Origin: Deltaproteobacteria bacterium | Lineage (GTDB): Bacteria; Myxococcota_A; UBA9160; UBA6930 | NCBI GenBank assembly: GCA_002687015.1 | Contig: NYZB01000146.1 | Coordinates: 1 to 54,368 of the forward strand | Length of the DNA stretch: 54,368 bases | Direction: 5' to 3' | Part shown: in pieces, positions 33,825 to 41,874 of the stretch | How the letters are laid out: every line of letters begins with the position of its first letter | How positions within the stretch are numbered: position 1 is the stretch's first letter | Program-made: the position numbers and the translations under genes | Notes under the pieces: model-generated | Databases searched by the model: none | Seen by the model: only the letters and a program-made list of their open reading frames with translations | Told to the model about the DNA's origin: nothing

Positions 33825-34940
33825 CTAGAGCGACATCTCCTGAAGGCGCTCCACGGCATCCGAGTACTCGTCGATGAGGTCGGACATGACCTTGCGCACC
33901 GACCGCACCTGATTGAGCATGCCGATCACCTGGCCCGCCGGATTGAAGCCGACTTCCTGCGACTTGTCGGGATAGCGCATCGAGCGCCGCATCATGTCGA
34001 TGGAAACCAGCCCCTGGAGAGGCATGGGGAGGGGCTCCGGAGCATCGGCCTGCTCCCAGGCCTCGGTCCAGGCGTTTCGCAAGATGCGCGCCGGCTTGCC
34101 GGAGATGGAGCGCGTGCGCACGGTGTCGCGGCTGGTGGCCGCAAGGTAGGACTCCTTCTGGGCCATCGCGCCCGCGGCTTCCTTGACCGTGAGCCAGAGC
34201 GAACCGCTCCACGTGCCCGCCGCGCCGAGGGCCAGGGCGGCCGCAATCTGCTGCCCGGTCCCCACGCCGCCCGCCGCCAGGACGGGTACCGGTGCAACGG
34301 CAGCCACCACCTCCGGCCACAACACGATGCTGGCGACCTCTCCCGTGTGCCCTCCGCCTTCATGTCCCTGGGCGATGACGATGTCGACCCCGGCCTCCTT
34401 GTGCCGAAGGGCCTGGTGGGCGCTTCCGCAGAGCGCTGCGACCTGGATTCCGGAGGCATGGCAGCTCTCGATGACGTCGGCGGGTGGGGTGCCGAGCGCG
34501 TTGGCGAGGAGCTTGACCTTCTCGTGGGCCAGGGCGACCTCGACCTGTGGCATCGCCGTGGCATGGGTCCAGCCGAGCAGATCGTGGCCCTTCTCCTCTT
34601 CGGGAAACTCAGGGACACCGTGGTCGGCGAGGATCTTGTTCGAGAAGTCGTAGTGCTCCTGAGGGACCGCGGCGAGCAGCGCCGTCTCGAGCTTGCCGGC
34701 GTCCTCCTCTCCCTGGCCCTGGTATCGCGTAGGGATGATGGTGTCGACGCCATAGGGCCGATCGCCAATCCTCTCGTCGATCCACTGCAGCTCGAGCTCG
34801 AGCTGCCGGGGCGAGAACCCGACTGCGCCGAGCACGCCGAAGCCCCCGGCCTTGCTCACCTCGACGACGACGTCGCGGCAGTGGGTGAAGGCGAAGATCG
34901 GAACATCGATCCCGAAGAGATCACAGAGCTCGCTGTGCAT
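33825..34940 (-). CDS. Nitronate monooxygenase (2-nitropropane dioxygenase-like)
   Basis: 371 residues, FMN-dependent TIM-barrel. Readable blocks are 'DVPIFAFTHCRDVVVEVSKAGGFGVLG', 'IVIAQGHEGGGHTG', 'VPVLAAGGVGTGQQIAAALALGA' and 'GTWSGSLWL'. In true nitronate monooxygenases a His in the QGxxxGGH block is the base; it is present here. Some family members instead act as enoyl-ACP reductases. ATG 34940 has GGAG five bases upstream. A second member is at 43993-44952. It is divergent from the plus-strand thioesterase run. Confidence 0.85.
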   Translation of the reverse strand: MHSELCDLFGIDVPIFAFTHCRDVVVEVSKAGGFGVLGAVGFSPRQLELELQWIDERIGDRPYGVDTIIPTRYQGQGEEDAGKLETALLAAVPQEHYDFSNKILADHGVPEFPEEEKGHDLLGWTHATAMPQVEVALAHEKVKLLANALGTPPADVIESCHASGIQVAALCGSAHQALRHKEAGVDIVIAQGHEGGGHTGEVASIVLWPEVVAAVAPVPVLAAGGVGTGQQIAAALALGAAGTWSGSLWLTVKEAAGAMAQKESYLAATSRDTVRTRSISGKPARILRNAWTEAWEQADAPEPLPMPLQGLVSIDMMRRSMRYPDKSQEVGFNPAGQVIGMLNQVRSVRKVMSDLIDEYSDAVERLQEMSL

Positions 34941-35146
34941 GTCGACTCCGGCGGTGCGCTGGTTGCGAAGCCGCGAGTCTAGCCCGCATCTCGCGCGAGG
35001 CTGGGACCGGGTCGAGCAAGGGCCGGATTCCAGCCAGAAAAGCGCCGCATCTGGCAGCGAATCCGGCGCGATGCGGCACACTCTCCGCCGAGTCGCAGGA
35101 GGCTGCGACCCTTCCCCGCGCCCCGACCCTGGAACCAGGACGAACC

Positions 35147-35803
35147 ATGCCGCTCAGTGACTACACCAGCTTCGACCCCGACTTCAGCGAGGAACAGGTT
35201 GCCCAATGCGCGCGCCTCATCGCTGGTATGAGGACGATCAACGAGCGCGTCGTGCGACTCAGCGGGTCCGTCGAAGACCTGTCCGCAGCGGCCGACAGGG
35301 TCGAGGCCCTCCTGGATTCGATCGAGCCCGTGACCCGGAGCCGGGCGATGGAGTCCTTCCGCTACGCCTTCGACGCCGACGCCCCCAATGACGTCATTCC
35401 CTTCAACCCTGCGACCGGGGAGTTCAATCCGATCGCGCCCCCGATGAAGATGACCCTCGAGAACGAGAAGCTCGTCATTCGCTGCACCTTCCCCGATCGC
35501 TACGAGAGCGGGCCGGACATGGTGCAGGGGGGGATGGTCGCAGCCGTCTACGACCAGCTCCTGGCCTACGCGGTGATGGCCGCAGGCGCAACGGGGCCGA
35601 CCCTCTGGCTGAAGGTGAGCTATCTGAAGCCGACGCCCATCCACGAAGAGCTGCGCTTCGAGGCCGCCGTGGCGTCGGTCGAGGGAAAGAAGTTCGCGGT
35701 CGAGGGCAGCTGCTATCGCGGGGACCAGAAGATCAGCGAGGCCCAGGCGATGGTCCTGCGAGCCATGGACCTGCCGCGCAAGGGAGACGCGGAATCCGAG
35801 TGA
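35147..35803 (+). CDS. Hotdog-fold thioesterase (PaaI-like)
   Basis: 218 residues. The C-terminal ~130 residues are a PaaI-type hotdog domain, with 'YESGPDMVQGGMVAAVYDQLLAYAV' in place of the usual xxVHGG(M/V)... pattern. The family His is Gln here (MVQGGM), so activity may be altered or acting as a substrate-binding protein. It would cleave or bind acyl-CoA thioesters. The N-terminal ~80 residues are helical and charged. ATG 35147. A 50-base gap separates it from the next plus-strand gene, suggesting an operon through 38391. Confidence 0.78.
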   Translation: MPLSDYTSFDPDFSEEQVAQCARLIAGMRTINERVVRLSGSVEDLSAAADRVEALLDSIEPVTRSRAMESFRYAFDADAPNDVIPFNPATGEFNPIAPPMKMTLENEKLVIRCTFPDRYESGPDMVQGGMVAAVYDQLLAYAVMAAGATGPTLWLKVSYLKPTPIHEELRFEAAVASVEGKKFAVEGSCYRGDQKISEAQAMVLRAMDLPRKGDAESE

Positions 35804-35852
35804 GGCTCCTGCGCCAGGAGCCTCGATGGAGTCAACGAGAGGAATCGAGATC

Positions 35853-36422
35853 ATGACGAAGCCGCGAGTGGAGATGCTCTCGCCGGAAGCCGCCCGCGAA
35901 GCTGCGAATGCCCATGGTGTTCACGAGGCGGTCGTAGAACTCAACGTCTTTCGCACGCTGTTCCATCGCCCGGACACCGCGAAGGCCATTTCGGATCTGC
36001 TCTTCTCACTTCTCTTCAAAGCCGAGCTCGATAGCCGTCTTCGCGAGTTCGTGATCATGCGAATCGGCTGGGTGACCGGATGCGACTACGAGTGGACGCA
36101 GCACTGGCCGATCGCCCAGAAGATGTACGGCTGCGAGAGCGAAGAGCTGCTCGCCGTTCGGGATTGGCGGGCAGCGGATTGCTTCGGCGAGAAGGAGCAG
36201 GCGGTGCTGGCGGCAACCGACGAGCTGCTCGAGACCCGCAACCTCGGCGACGAGAACTGGGCGCGTTGCGAGGCCGCTCTCGGCCGGGACGCCTGCGTCG
36301 ATCTGGTCGCCGCGGTGGGAACCTGGAGCCTGATCTCGACCCTGGCCCGGGGTCTGCGGATTCCGCTGGAAGAGGGGGTCGCCTCCTGGCCCCCGGACGA
36401 CAGGCCCTCCCCGGCGGAGTAG
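35853..36422 (+). CDS. Carboxymuconolactone decarboxylase-like protein
   Basis: 189 residues. 'LDSRLREFVIMRIGWVTGCDYEWTQH' is the conserved region of CMD/AhpD-fold proteins, and the residues after Cys (CxYEWxxH) correspond to a common variant lacking the CxxC disulfide. These proteins form helical oligomers in aromatic catabolism or peroxide metabolism. ATG 35853 follows a GAGG with reasonable spacing; an upstream in-frame ATG at 35826 lacks one. It is second in the plus-strand run beginning at 35147. Confidence 0.82.
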   Translation: MTKPRVEMLSPEAAREAANAHGVHEAVVELNVFRTLFHRPDTAKAISDLLFSLLFKAELDSRLREFVIMRIGWVTGCDYEWTQHWPIAQKMYGCESEELLAVRDWRAADCFGEKEQAVLAATDELLETRNLGDENWARCEAALGRDACVDLVAAVGTWSLISTLARGLRIPLEEGVASWPPDDRPSPAE

Positions 36423-36569
36423 GACCGAGCGCTGGGCGGGACCGGGCGCGAAGGCCGGGTGCCGTCCATGGGTAGGAAGGGCCGCCTTGCGCCCCTTCGC
36501 CTCTTCCTGCCACCTCTTCGTGTAGTATTGGGAGGCGGCTCGGCCTCGCAGAATCGAGCGGCCCCTTGG

Positions 36570-36603
36570 CAGGTCCGGTGCCGGAGGAAGGGCTCCGGAC
36601 CTG
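36570..36603 (+). promoter_or_regulatory. Leader hairpin before the first phytanoyl dioxygenase
   Basis: CAGGTCCGG (36570-36578) and CCGGACCTG (36595-36603) are perfect 9-bp complements around 16 bases, about 60 bases before ATG 36664. It may be a terminator of the upstream gene or a leader structure. No named riboswitch is recognised. Confidence 0.4.
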
Positions 36604-36663
36604 GAATCCCGCCAGGACCCTGGGGCCCGCCGCTTCGGGACCCGAAATCGAGAGGAAGCCACG

Positions 36664-37497
36664 ATGCCGGATTCCAAGGTCCAGCGGCAGATCGAGGCCA
36701 TCGAGCGCGACGGCTACACGATCGTCGAAGACCTCCTGGGGCCCGACGCCGTCGAAGCGATTGGCAGGCGCGTTCGCGAGATCGAGCAGGAGACCCTGGG
36801 AGAGGCCGAGCGGGGCAGGCCGATCGACGGGAACTCGCAGCTGCGCACGGCCGGGCTGCTGCGGCTGGATCCACTCTTCTGGGAGGTCCCGATCCTGGAG
36901 GGCCTTCTCCCCGTGGTCCAGGGGATCCTGGGGGCAGAGTGCCTTCTCACCGCGTTCTCGGCGATCGACCTGCTCCCGGGCGAGAACCAGCAGCCGATCC
37001 ACCCGGATGATGCTCTCATTCCGCTCCCGCGGCCCCACCAGCCGGTGGTGTGCAGCTGCATCCTCGCGATCGACGACTTCACCGCCGAGAACGGCGCGAC
37101 CCGTCTGCTTCCCGGCAGTCACAAGACGGCGGGAGCGCCGGGCTACGGAACCGATCATCGCGAGGTGGAAGGCATGGTCGCCGCGGAGATGCGGGCGGGC
37201 AGTGCGGTCGTGTTCAACGGGGCCCTGCTCCACCAGGCCGCCGACAACGAGAGCGATGCCCCTCGCCTCGGATTGCAGGTCTCCTACTGTGCCCCATGGA
37301 TCCGGCCCTTCACCAACTTCTTCCTCTCCATCCCCAGGGAGGAGGTCGCGCAGTACCCGAAGCCGCTGGCGGACCTGCTCGGCTACAAGGACTTCGACGG
37401 AATCGGTTCGACGAAGAAGGGACCCGCCGTGACTTCCTATCGGGAGAGCTACGGACAGCTCATCAAGAGGCGGGCCGAACGCCTCAAGAACGCCTAG
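36664..37497 (+). CDS. Phytanoyl-CoA dioxygenase family protein (first copy)
   Basis: 277 residues. Fe(II)/2-oxoglutarate-dependent dioxygenase: iron ligands His113, Asp115 (IHPDDA) and His190 (LLHQAADN), with Arg201 eleven residues on as the oxoglutarate carboxylate binder; this spacing matches human PHYH. Such enzymes hydroxylate branched-chain acyl-CoA or other lipids. ATG 36664 is preceded by GAGAGGAAG. It is immediately upstream of a clear paralogue 51 bases away. No fusion domain or signal peptide. Confidence 0.9.
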   Translation: MPDSKVQRQIEAIERDGYTIVEDLLGPDAVEAIGRRVREIEQETLGEAERGRPIDGNSQLRTAGLLRLDPLFWEVPILEGLLPVVQGILGAECLLTAFSAIDLLPGENQQPIHPDDALIPLPRPHQPVVCSCILAIDDFTAENGATRLLPGSHKTAGAPGYGTDHREVEGMVAAEMRAGSAVVFNGALLHQAADNESDAPRLGLQVSYCAPWIRPFTNFFLSIPREEVAQYPKPLADLLGYKDFDGIGSTKKGPAVTSYRESYGQLIKRRAERLKNA

Positions 37498-37548
37498 AGG
37501 ATCGGACGGGAGTCGACTGGTACGGGGACACATCCCGGGAGAAAAGCG

Positions 37549-38391
37549 ATGAACCCGAGTGAGCTCGAATCCCGTCTGCACGACATGGAAGTCGACGGGT
37601 TTACCATCCTCCACGACGCGATCGATGAGGACTTCAGGCTGGGCATCCTCAACGGGATCCGGGAGATCGAGGAGCAGACCCTCCAGGAGCTCAAGCCGGG
37701 TGAGGCCGAGGAGGACAGCTCCTTCTACCGAACGGCGGGCATCCTGGAGGCCGACCCGCTGTATTGGGACATCCCGATCCATCCGGATGTCCTGCCGATC
37801 GTCGAGGGCGTGCTCGGCCCGGACTTCCTGCTCTCGCAGGTCTCTGGGATCGACCTCAAGCCCAACACCAGGAACATCCAGCCTCTCCATCCCGACGACG
37901 CGTTGATTCCGCTGGAGAGGCCCCATCCGATTCCGATCGGGTGCACTGCGCTGTGGTGCATCACGGACTTCTGCCACGAGACGGGGGGGACGCGAGTGCT
38001 TCCCGGCAGCCACAAGATCGAGAACATCGACGTCCCCTGGGACTCGGATGCGACCAACGATCTACCGGGCCTCGTCCAGCCCGAAGTGAAGGGGGGCGGC
38101 ATCATCGTCTTCGACCACGCGCTCTTCCACGGCGCCGCCGACAACCACTCGGACGAATGGCGGTTGGGAGTCCAGTGCTCCTACCACGCCGGCTGGATCC
38201 GGCCCTACAACAACCACTTCCTTTCGATCCCACGCGAGCACGTGGCCAGGTACCCCGAGCGCCTCGCCGACCTGCTCGGCTACAAGACCTACCGCGGCGC
38301 CATCGGAACGATCACCGTCCCGGGCACCAACCGCTACGCCACCTCGGCGTTCCGGCCGCCGCGAGATGTACTCGACGAGTCCATCCGCTAG
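37549..38391 (+). CDS. Phytanoyl-CoA dioxygenase family protein (second copy)
   Basis: 280 residues, paralogue of the preceding gene (same motif order and length). Iron ligands are His114, Asp116 (LHPDDA) and His194 (FHGAADN), with Arg205 for oxoglutarate. The copies also share 'RTAGxL', 'IPREHVARYPERLADLLGYK' and 'LPGSHK', but differ widely elsewhere, so they likely have different substrates rather than being a recent duplicate. ATG 37549 has GGGAG about 8 bases upstream. Probably co-transcribed with the first copy. Confidence 0.9.
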   Translation: MNPSELESRLHDMEVDGFTILHDAIDEDFRLGILNGIREIEEQTLQELKPGEAEEDSSFYRTAGILEADPLYWDIPIHPDVLPIVEGVLGPDFLLSQVSGIDLKPNTRNIQPLHPDDALIPLERPHPIPIGCTALWCITDFCHETGGTRVLPGSHKIENIDVPWDSDATNDLPGLVQPEVKGGGIIVFDHALFHGAADNHSDEWRLGVQCSYHAGWIRPYNNHFLSIPREHVARYPERLADLLGYKTYRGAIGTITVPGTNRYATSAFRPPRDVLDESIR

Positions 38392-38580
38392 GAGGGGCGC
38401 TGTGGCCCCAACACGGGTTTGGAGCGCCGGGCCCGGCTGCCGGCTCCTCCCAGCCCGAGGGCCGCCACGATCGGGGTTTCTCCGCAAGGCTTCGTGCAGA
38501 AGGCTTGAACCCCAGAAGGCCAGCCAGCGACAGAGTGGAAATCCCTGAAGGGCAGTCGCCCGGAATGGAGGAGCCACCCC

Positions 38581-40089
38581 ATGTCGTCCCATCGAATCAT
38601 CGGTCTGGTCGTGATCCTGAGTCTGTCCCTGATGGGCGTGAAGGCGCCCGGTCCGGGCAAGTCGGTGCAATCGCAGGGCTTCAGCGCCCCTGGGAAGCTG
38701 CGCCAGGCCGCGGCTTCGGCTGCGGTTGCCAAGGCCGCGGCCCCCAAGAAGGCCAAGGAGGAGCGCAAGCTCTCGATCCAGGCGCCGAAGGCGCAGGTGA
38801 AGGGCGCTCCGGCTCCTTCCGATCGGCTCCGCAGGAGCAAGATCTCGATCGAGACGCCGAAGGTCTCCGTGGAGCGCGCCCCCGCTCTCTCCGATCGCCT
38901 CCTGAAGGAGCGGTCGGAGGTGATCCGACCTCGCCACCTGAAGCGGGTTCCGATCAGCGATCCGGGCCCGACCATGCCCGACTTCCCCGGCACTTCGACG
39001 AACTTGCTCGGGGATCGGATCGGTGTTCCGAGCGCCTTCGACCGTGGCGCCGCTGCGAAGCACATGACCCGGCCCGGCATCTCCTCGGCCTTGCGTCGCC
39101 AGTTCATGGGGCCCGACATCGAGATGTTCGAGGCCGAGACGGCCGAGTGCGTCGAGCCCGACCCCACCCGACCGCTGCTCCGCTACCGCGTGCGCGCGAA
39201 GGAGGACGGCCCGGGCATCGCCCGCATCGAGATCAACGCCCTGTGGGAGCACTTCTGTGCCGCGACCGGCGGCTCTCGCCTGTGCGCCGAGACCCAGAAC
39301 CCGGACAAGGTGCGCCGCATCTACTCCTGGGATGCTCCGCCCAGCGATCCCGCGGAAGAGGCGACACGCTTTGGCATCCCGGACGATGCCGCCGGAGCGA
39401 ACACCTTCGCCTACGTGCTCGTCGTAACCGACAGCACCGGCCATCGGAAGAGCCGCCGGATCGGCTTCGACTACAAGGTCCACCTGCCCGAACTCGGCGA
39501 GTTCACCCGGCGCGCCGGAGCGCAGGAGTTCGCGTTGACCCTCGAAGGCGCAGCGGATCCGCGGGATGTCAGCGCGACCGCCGCCGACGGCCGCAGGGCT
39601 ACGGACGTGATGGTGCAAAGGGGCGACGAGCTGATCTTCCGCTGGAACGCCTCTCTGTGCGACCATGGCAACTACTCGGTCCGCTTCACCCACCAGGGCC
39701 ACGCGACCGGCTGCGACCGGGAGACCCGCACGGTCACCCGCACGATCGACGCCTCCCAGTTCGCGAGCTGGTGCCGGGCGGCCGCGCCTCCGCCGCCGCC
39801 GGAGCCGGAGCCCGAGCCGGAGCCCGAGAGGGACAGCACCTGGGAGGTCGACTGCGCCTGCGCCAACGGCTACGGAGAGGCGGTCCGCGCGCGGATTCGA
39901 ACCTGCGCGGCGCCTCCCGAGATCCCCGCCTACACCAACGGCCTGAACCTCCAGTGCGGGATCCTGGGCCAGCGGCTCACGCGGACCAGCACGCGCGGCC
40001 GCATCAGCTGCGCCGCCATCATCGGGAGCGAGTCCCTGGTTTCTCGCGACTCTTGTCCGGGCATCGGCTTTCTCACAGTGATCGACTGA
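38581..40089 (+). CDS. Large secreted protein of unknown function
   Basis: 502 residues. A signal peptide (GLVVILSLSLMGV) precedes a Lys/Ala-rich, low-complexity N-terminal part with a two-fold repeat (KxSIxxPKxxVxxAPAxSDRL at about residues 63-110). A central region (about 185-400) has beta-rich segments and paired Cys, and a PPPPPEPEPEPEPE hinge (about 402-416) leads to a Cys-rich C-terminal domain (eight Cys within about 80 residues) likely to be disulfide-bonded. The style is like the IPT and CARDB proteins near 2.8-6.1 kb. ATG 38581 has GGAGGAG eight bases upstream. Confidence 0.68.
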   Translation: MSSHRIIGLVVILSLSLMGVKAPGPGKSVQSQGFSAPGKLRQAAASAAVAKAAAPKKAKEERKLSIQAPKAQVKGAPAPSDRLRRSKISIETPKVSVERAPALSDRLLKERSEVIRPRHLKRVPISDPGPTMPDFPGTSTNLLGDRIGVPSAFDRGAAAKHMTRPGISSALRRQFMGPDIEMFEAETAECVEPDPTRPLLRYRVRAKEDGPGIARIEINALWEHFCAATGGSRLCAETQNPDKVRRIYSWDAPPSDPAEEATRFGIPDDAAGANTFAYVLVVTDSTGHRKSRRIGFDYKVHLPELGEFTRRAGAQEFALTLEGAADPRDVSATAADGRRATDVMVQRGDELIFRWNASLCDHGNYSVRFTHQGHATGCDRETRTVTRTIDASQFASWCRAAAPPPPPEPEPEPEPERDSTWEVDCACANGYGEAVRARIRTCAAPPEIPAYTNGLNLQCGILGQRLTRTSTRGRISCAAIIGSESLVSRDSCPGIGFLTVID

Positions 40090-40090
40090 G

Positions 40091-40107
40091 GGCGGCTGGG
40101 AGCCGCC
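40091..40107. terminator. Perfect hairpin between convergent genes
   Basis: GGCGGCT (40091-40097), GGG loop, AGCCGCC (40101-40107), directly after the stop of the secreted protein and 16 bases before the stop of the MDR gene. Good bidirectional terminator candidate. Confidence 0.6.
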
Positions 40108-40122
40108 GCCTGGGTTCGGACG

Positions 40123-41148
40123 CTACCAGGAGAGGACCACACGGCCGATCGTGTTGCGGGATGCCAGCTGCTCGAGCGCCGCAGGGAGTCTCTCCATCGG
40201 CATCCGCTCGCCGATGATCGGACGGATCCGCCTCTCGGCCAGCAGGAGGTTCAGGCTCTCCTGGACCTGCAGGCCGAGCTCCCGCGGCATGATGTTGATG
40301 TGCGCCGCACGCTTCGTGGCCAGCGCGTCGCCGTAGGCCAGCATGACGCCCATGTAGTTGAAGTTCCCAAAGAGGATCGGGCGCGGGACCAGTCCGGTGT
40401 CCTCGGCCTCGATGCCACCGGAGAACCCCGCTTGCAGGTAGCGACCGTTGAAGGCCATGGCGCGAAAGCCCTGCTCGGTCACGTCCCCGCCGACCAGATC
40501 GAGGAGGACGTCGACGCCGCGGCCCTCGGTCGCCTCGAGCACGGCGGGCAGGAACTCCCCGGCGCGGTAGTCGATGGCGAGCTCCGCGCCGAGCTCGTGG
40601 CAGAAGGCCAGCTTCCTCTCTCCACCCGCGGTCGCGAAGACCCGGGCTCCGGCGGCCACACCGAGCTGCAGGGCGGCCGATCCCACGCCACCGGCTCCGG
40701 CGTGGACGAGCAGGGTCTCGCCGGCTCGCAGCGCGCCGCGCACGTGAAGCGCCACGTACGCCACGTGGAAGGGAAAGAAGATCGCTGCGGCTTCCGCGTC
40801 GCCAAGCGACTCCGGGGCCTCGAAGATCATGTCGGTCGGCGCCAGCGCCTCCTCGGAGTAGGCGCCCTGCACCTGCGCCGTCGTGGCGATGATGCGCTTG
40901 CCGAGCCAGCTCTCCGCCCCGGCGCCGGCCGCCTCGACGACTCCCATGGCCTCCATGCCCAGTGAGTAGGGGAGCGGCGGATGCACGGTGGCATAGCGGC
41001 CATGGCAGGCGTCGACGTCGTTGAAGTTCGCGGGCGCTGCGAGCACGCGGAGCCGCACCTCGTTCGGGCCCGGCTCGGGGCTCGGCAGATCGACGAGCTC
41101 GAGCGCATCGGAAGGCCTCGCGTATCGCAGGACCTGCCACGACTTCAT
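40123..41148 (-). CDS. NADPH:quinone oxidoreductase-type MDR enzyme
   Basis: 341 residues, zinc-free medium-chain dehydrogenase/reductase. Visible are 'PANFNDVDACHGRY' (QOR N-terminal block), the NADPH-binding 'LVHAGAGGVGSAALQLG' and 'FCHELGAELAIDYR'. It would reduce quinones, enones or unsaturated carbonyls with NADPH. ATG 41148 follows GGAGGGG at about six bases. A c-type cytochrome gene begins 107 bases upstream on the same strand, an association without a clear pathway meaning. Confidence 0.9.
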   Translation of the reverse strand: MKSWQVLRYARPSDALELVDLPSPEPGPNEVRLRVLAAPANFNDVDACHGRYATVHPPLPYSLGMEAMGVVEAAGAGAESWLGKRIIATTAQVQGAYSEEALAPTDMIFEAPESLGDAEAAAIFFPFHVAYVALHVRGALRAGETLLVHAGAGGVGSAALQLGVAAGARVFATAGGERKLAFCHELGAELAIDYRAGEFLPAVLEATEGRGVDVLLDLVGGDVTEQGFRAMAFNGRYLQAGFSGGIEAEDTGLVPRPILFGNFNYMGVMLAYGDALATKRAAHINIMPRELGLQVQESLNLLLAERRIRPIIGERMPMERLPAALEQLASRNTIGRVVLSW

Positions 41149-41255
41149 CGGTGTGCCCCTCCTCGCCGCCGCTGCCGCGTGGGCAGGGGCTGCCGCTGGT
41201 CGGCCCGTTGGAGGATGGGAACGACGCAGACGGAACCGGCCCCCCCAAGAAGAAT

Positions 41256-41753
41256 CTAGTCCTTCTCCAGGGTCTCGAGGAAGCTGATCAGGTCGTTCAG
41301 CTGACCTTCCGTCATCTTCCCCTTCTGGCAGGCCGTCACCGGGACCCGGCCCTTGCGGGTCCTGCTCTTGAGGTCCTCGGTCTCGGGATGGTCGCTCTGC
41401 CAGGTTCCCTGCGGGTCGGTGAGCCAGCTGCGCATCCACTCCCTCGTGTGTCGCCTGGTGACGTTCTCCATTCCCGGGCCGACCATCCTCAGCTGGTTCG
41501 TGTAGTGGCAGGTCTTGCAGTTGCCACCCTGGATGCTCTCGAAGAAGATCTTCCCGGCCTCGGGATCCCCCTTGGGTTCCGCTTCGGCAGTTGCTCCGGC
41601 TTCTGCCGGGGCTCCCGGCTCCGGAACGGCCTCGGAGACGCTCCCGCGATCTCCCCCGAGCTCGGCACTGGCGTCGGCCTCCGCATGCGCCCCCATGACC
41701 CACACCAGCAGCACGAGCGCGCAGGCGAGCGGGCTCTTCAATGGCCTGTCCAT
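41256..41753 (-). CDS. Mono-haem c-type cytochrome, exported
   Basis: 165 residues. Signal peptide (CALVLLVWVMGAHA), an Ala/Glu-rich linker of about 50 residues, then a class I cytochrome c domain with haem motif CKTCH and the distal Met in 'KGKMTEGQLNDLISFLETL'. An extra Cys before it (TACQKG) is odd. It would be a periplasmic or lipid-facing electron carrier. ATG 41753 has GGGAGGG six bases upstream. The 107-base gap to the MDR gene could hold a promoter. Confidence 0.88.
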   Translation of the reverse strand: MDRPLKSPLACALVLLVWVMGAHAEADASAELGGDRGSVSEAVPEPGAPAEAGATAEAEPKGDPEAGKIFFESIQGGNCKTCHYTNQLRMVGPGMENVTRRHTREWMRSWLTDPQGTWQSDHPETEDLKSRTRKGRVPVTACQKGKMTEGQLNDLISFLETLEKD

Positions 41754-41874
41754 TCCATTCCCTCCCAATCCACTTCCTCCCAATCGAATCGACGAATCCG
41801 TTCCCGGCTTCCCGTTCCGGCGAGCGGGGCGTGGAGGTTAGCTCACCGATCCGGTGCGCACCGATCCCGAGGGG

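Noticed and set aside
36055-38013. Long minus-strand open frame (about 650 codons) opposite the PhyH pair
   Set aside because: High-GC shadow of two well-supported genes on the plus strand; the translation has no family features and is rich in Arg and Pro.
39800-39845. PPPPPEPEPEPEPE stretch suggesting TonB
   Set aside because: No N-terminal anchor pattern or C-terminal TonB domain; it is a hinge in a secreted protein.
37764-40217. Plus-strand open frame of over 800 codons
   Set aside because: Runs out of frame across the second PhyH gene and the secreted protein; Arg/Pro/Gly-rich composition typical of a shadow.
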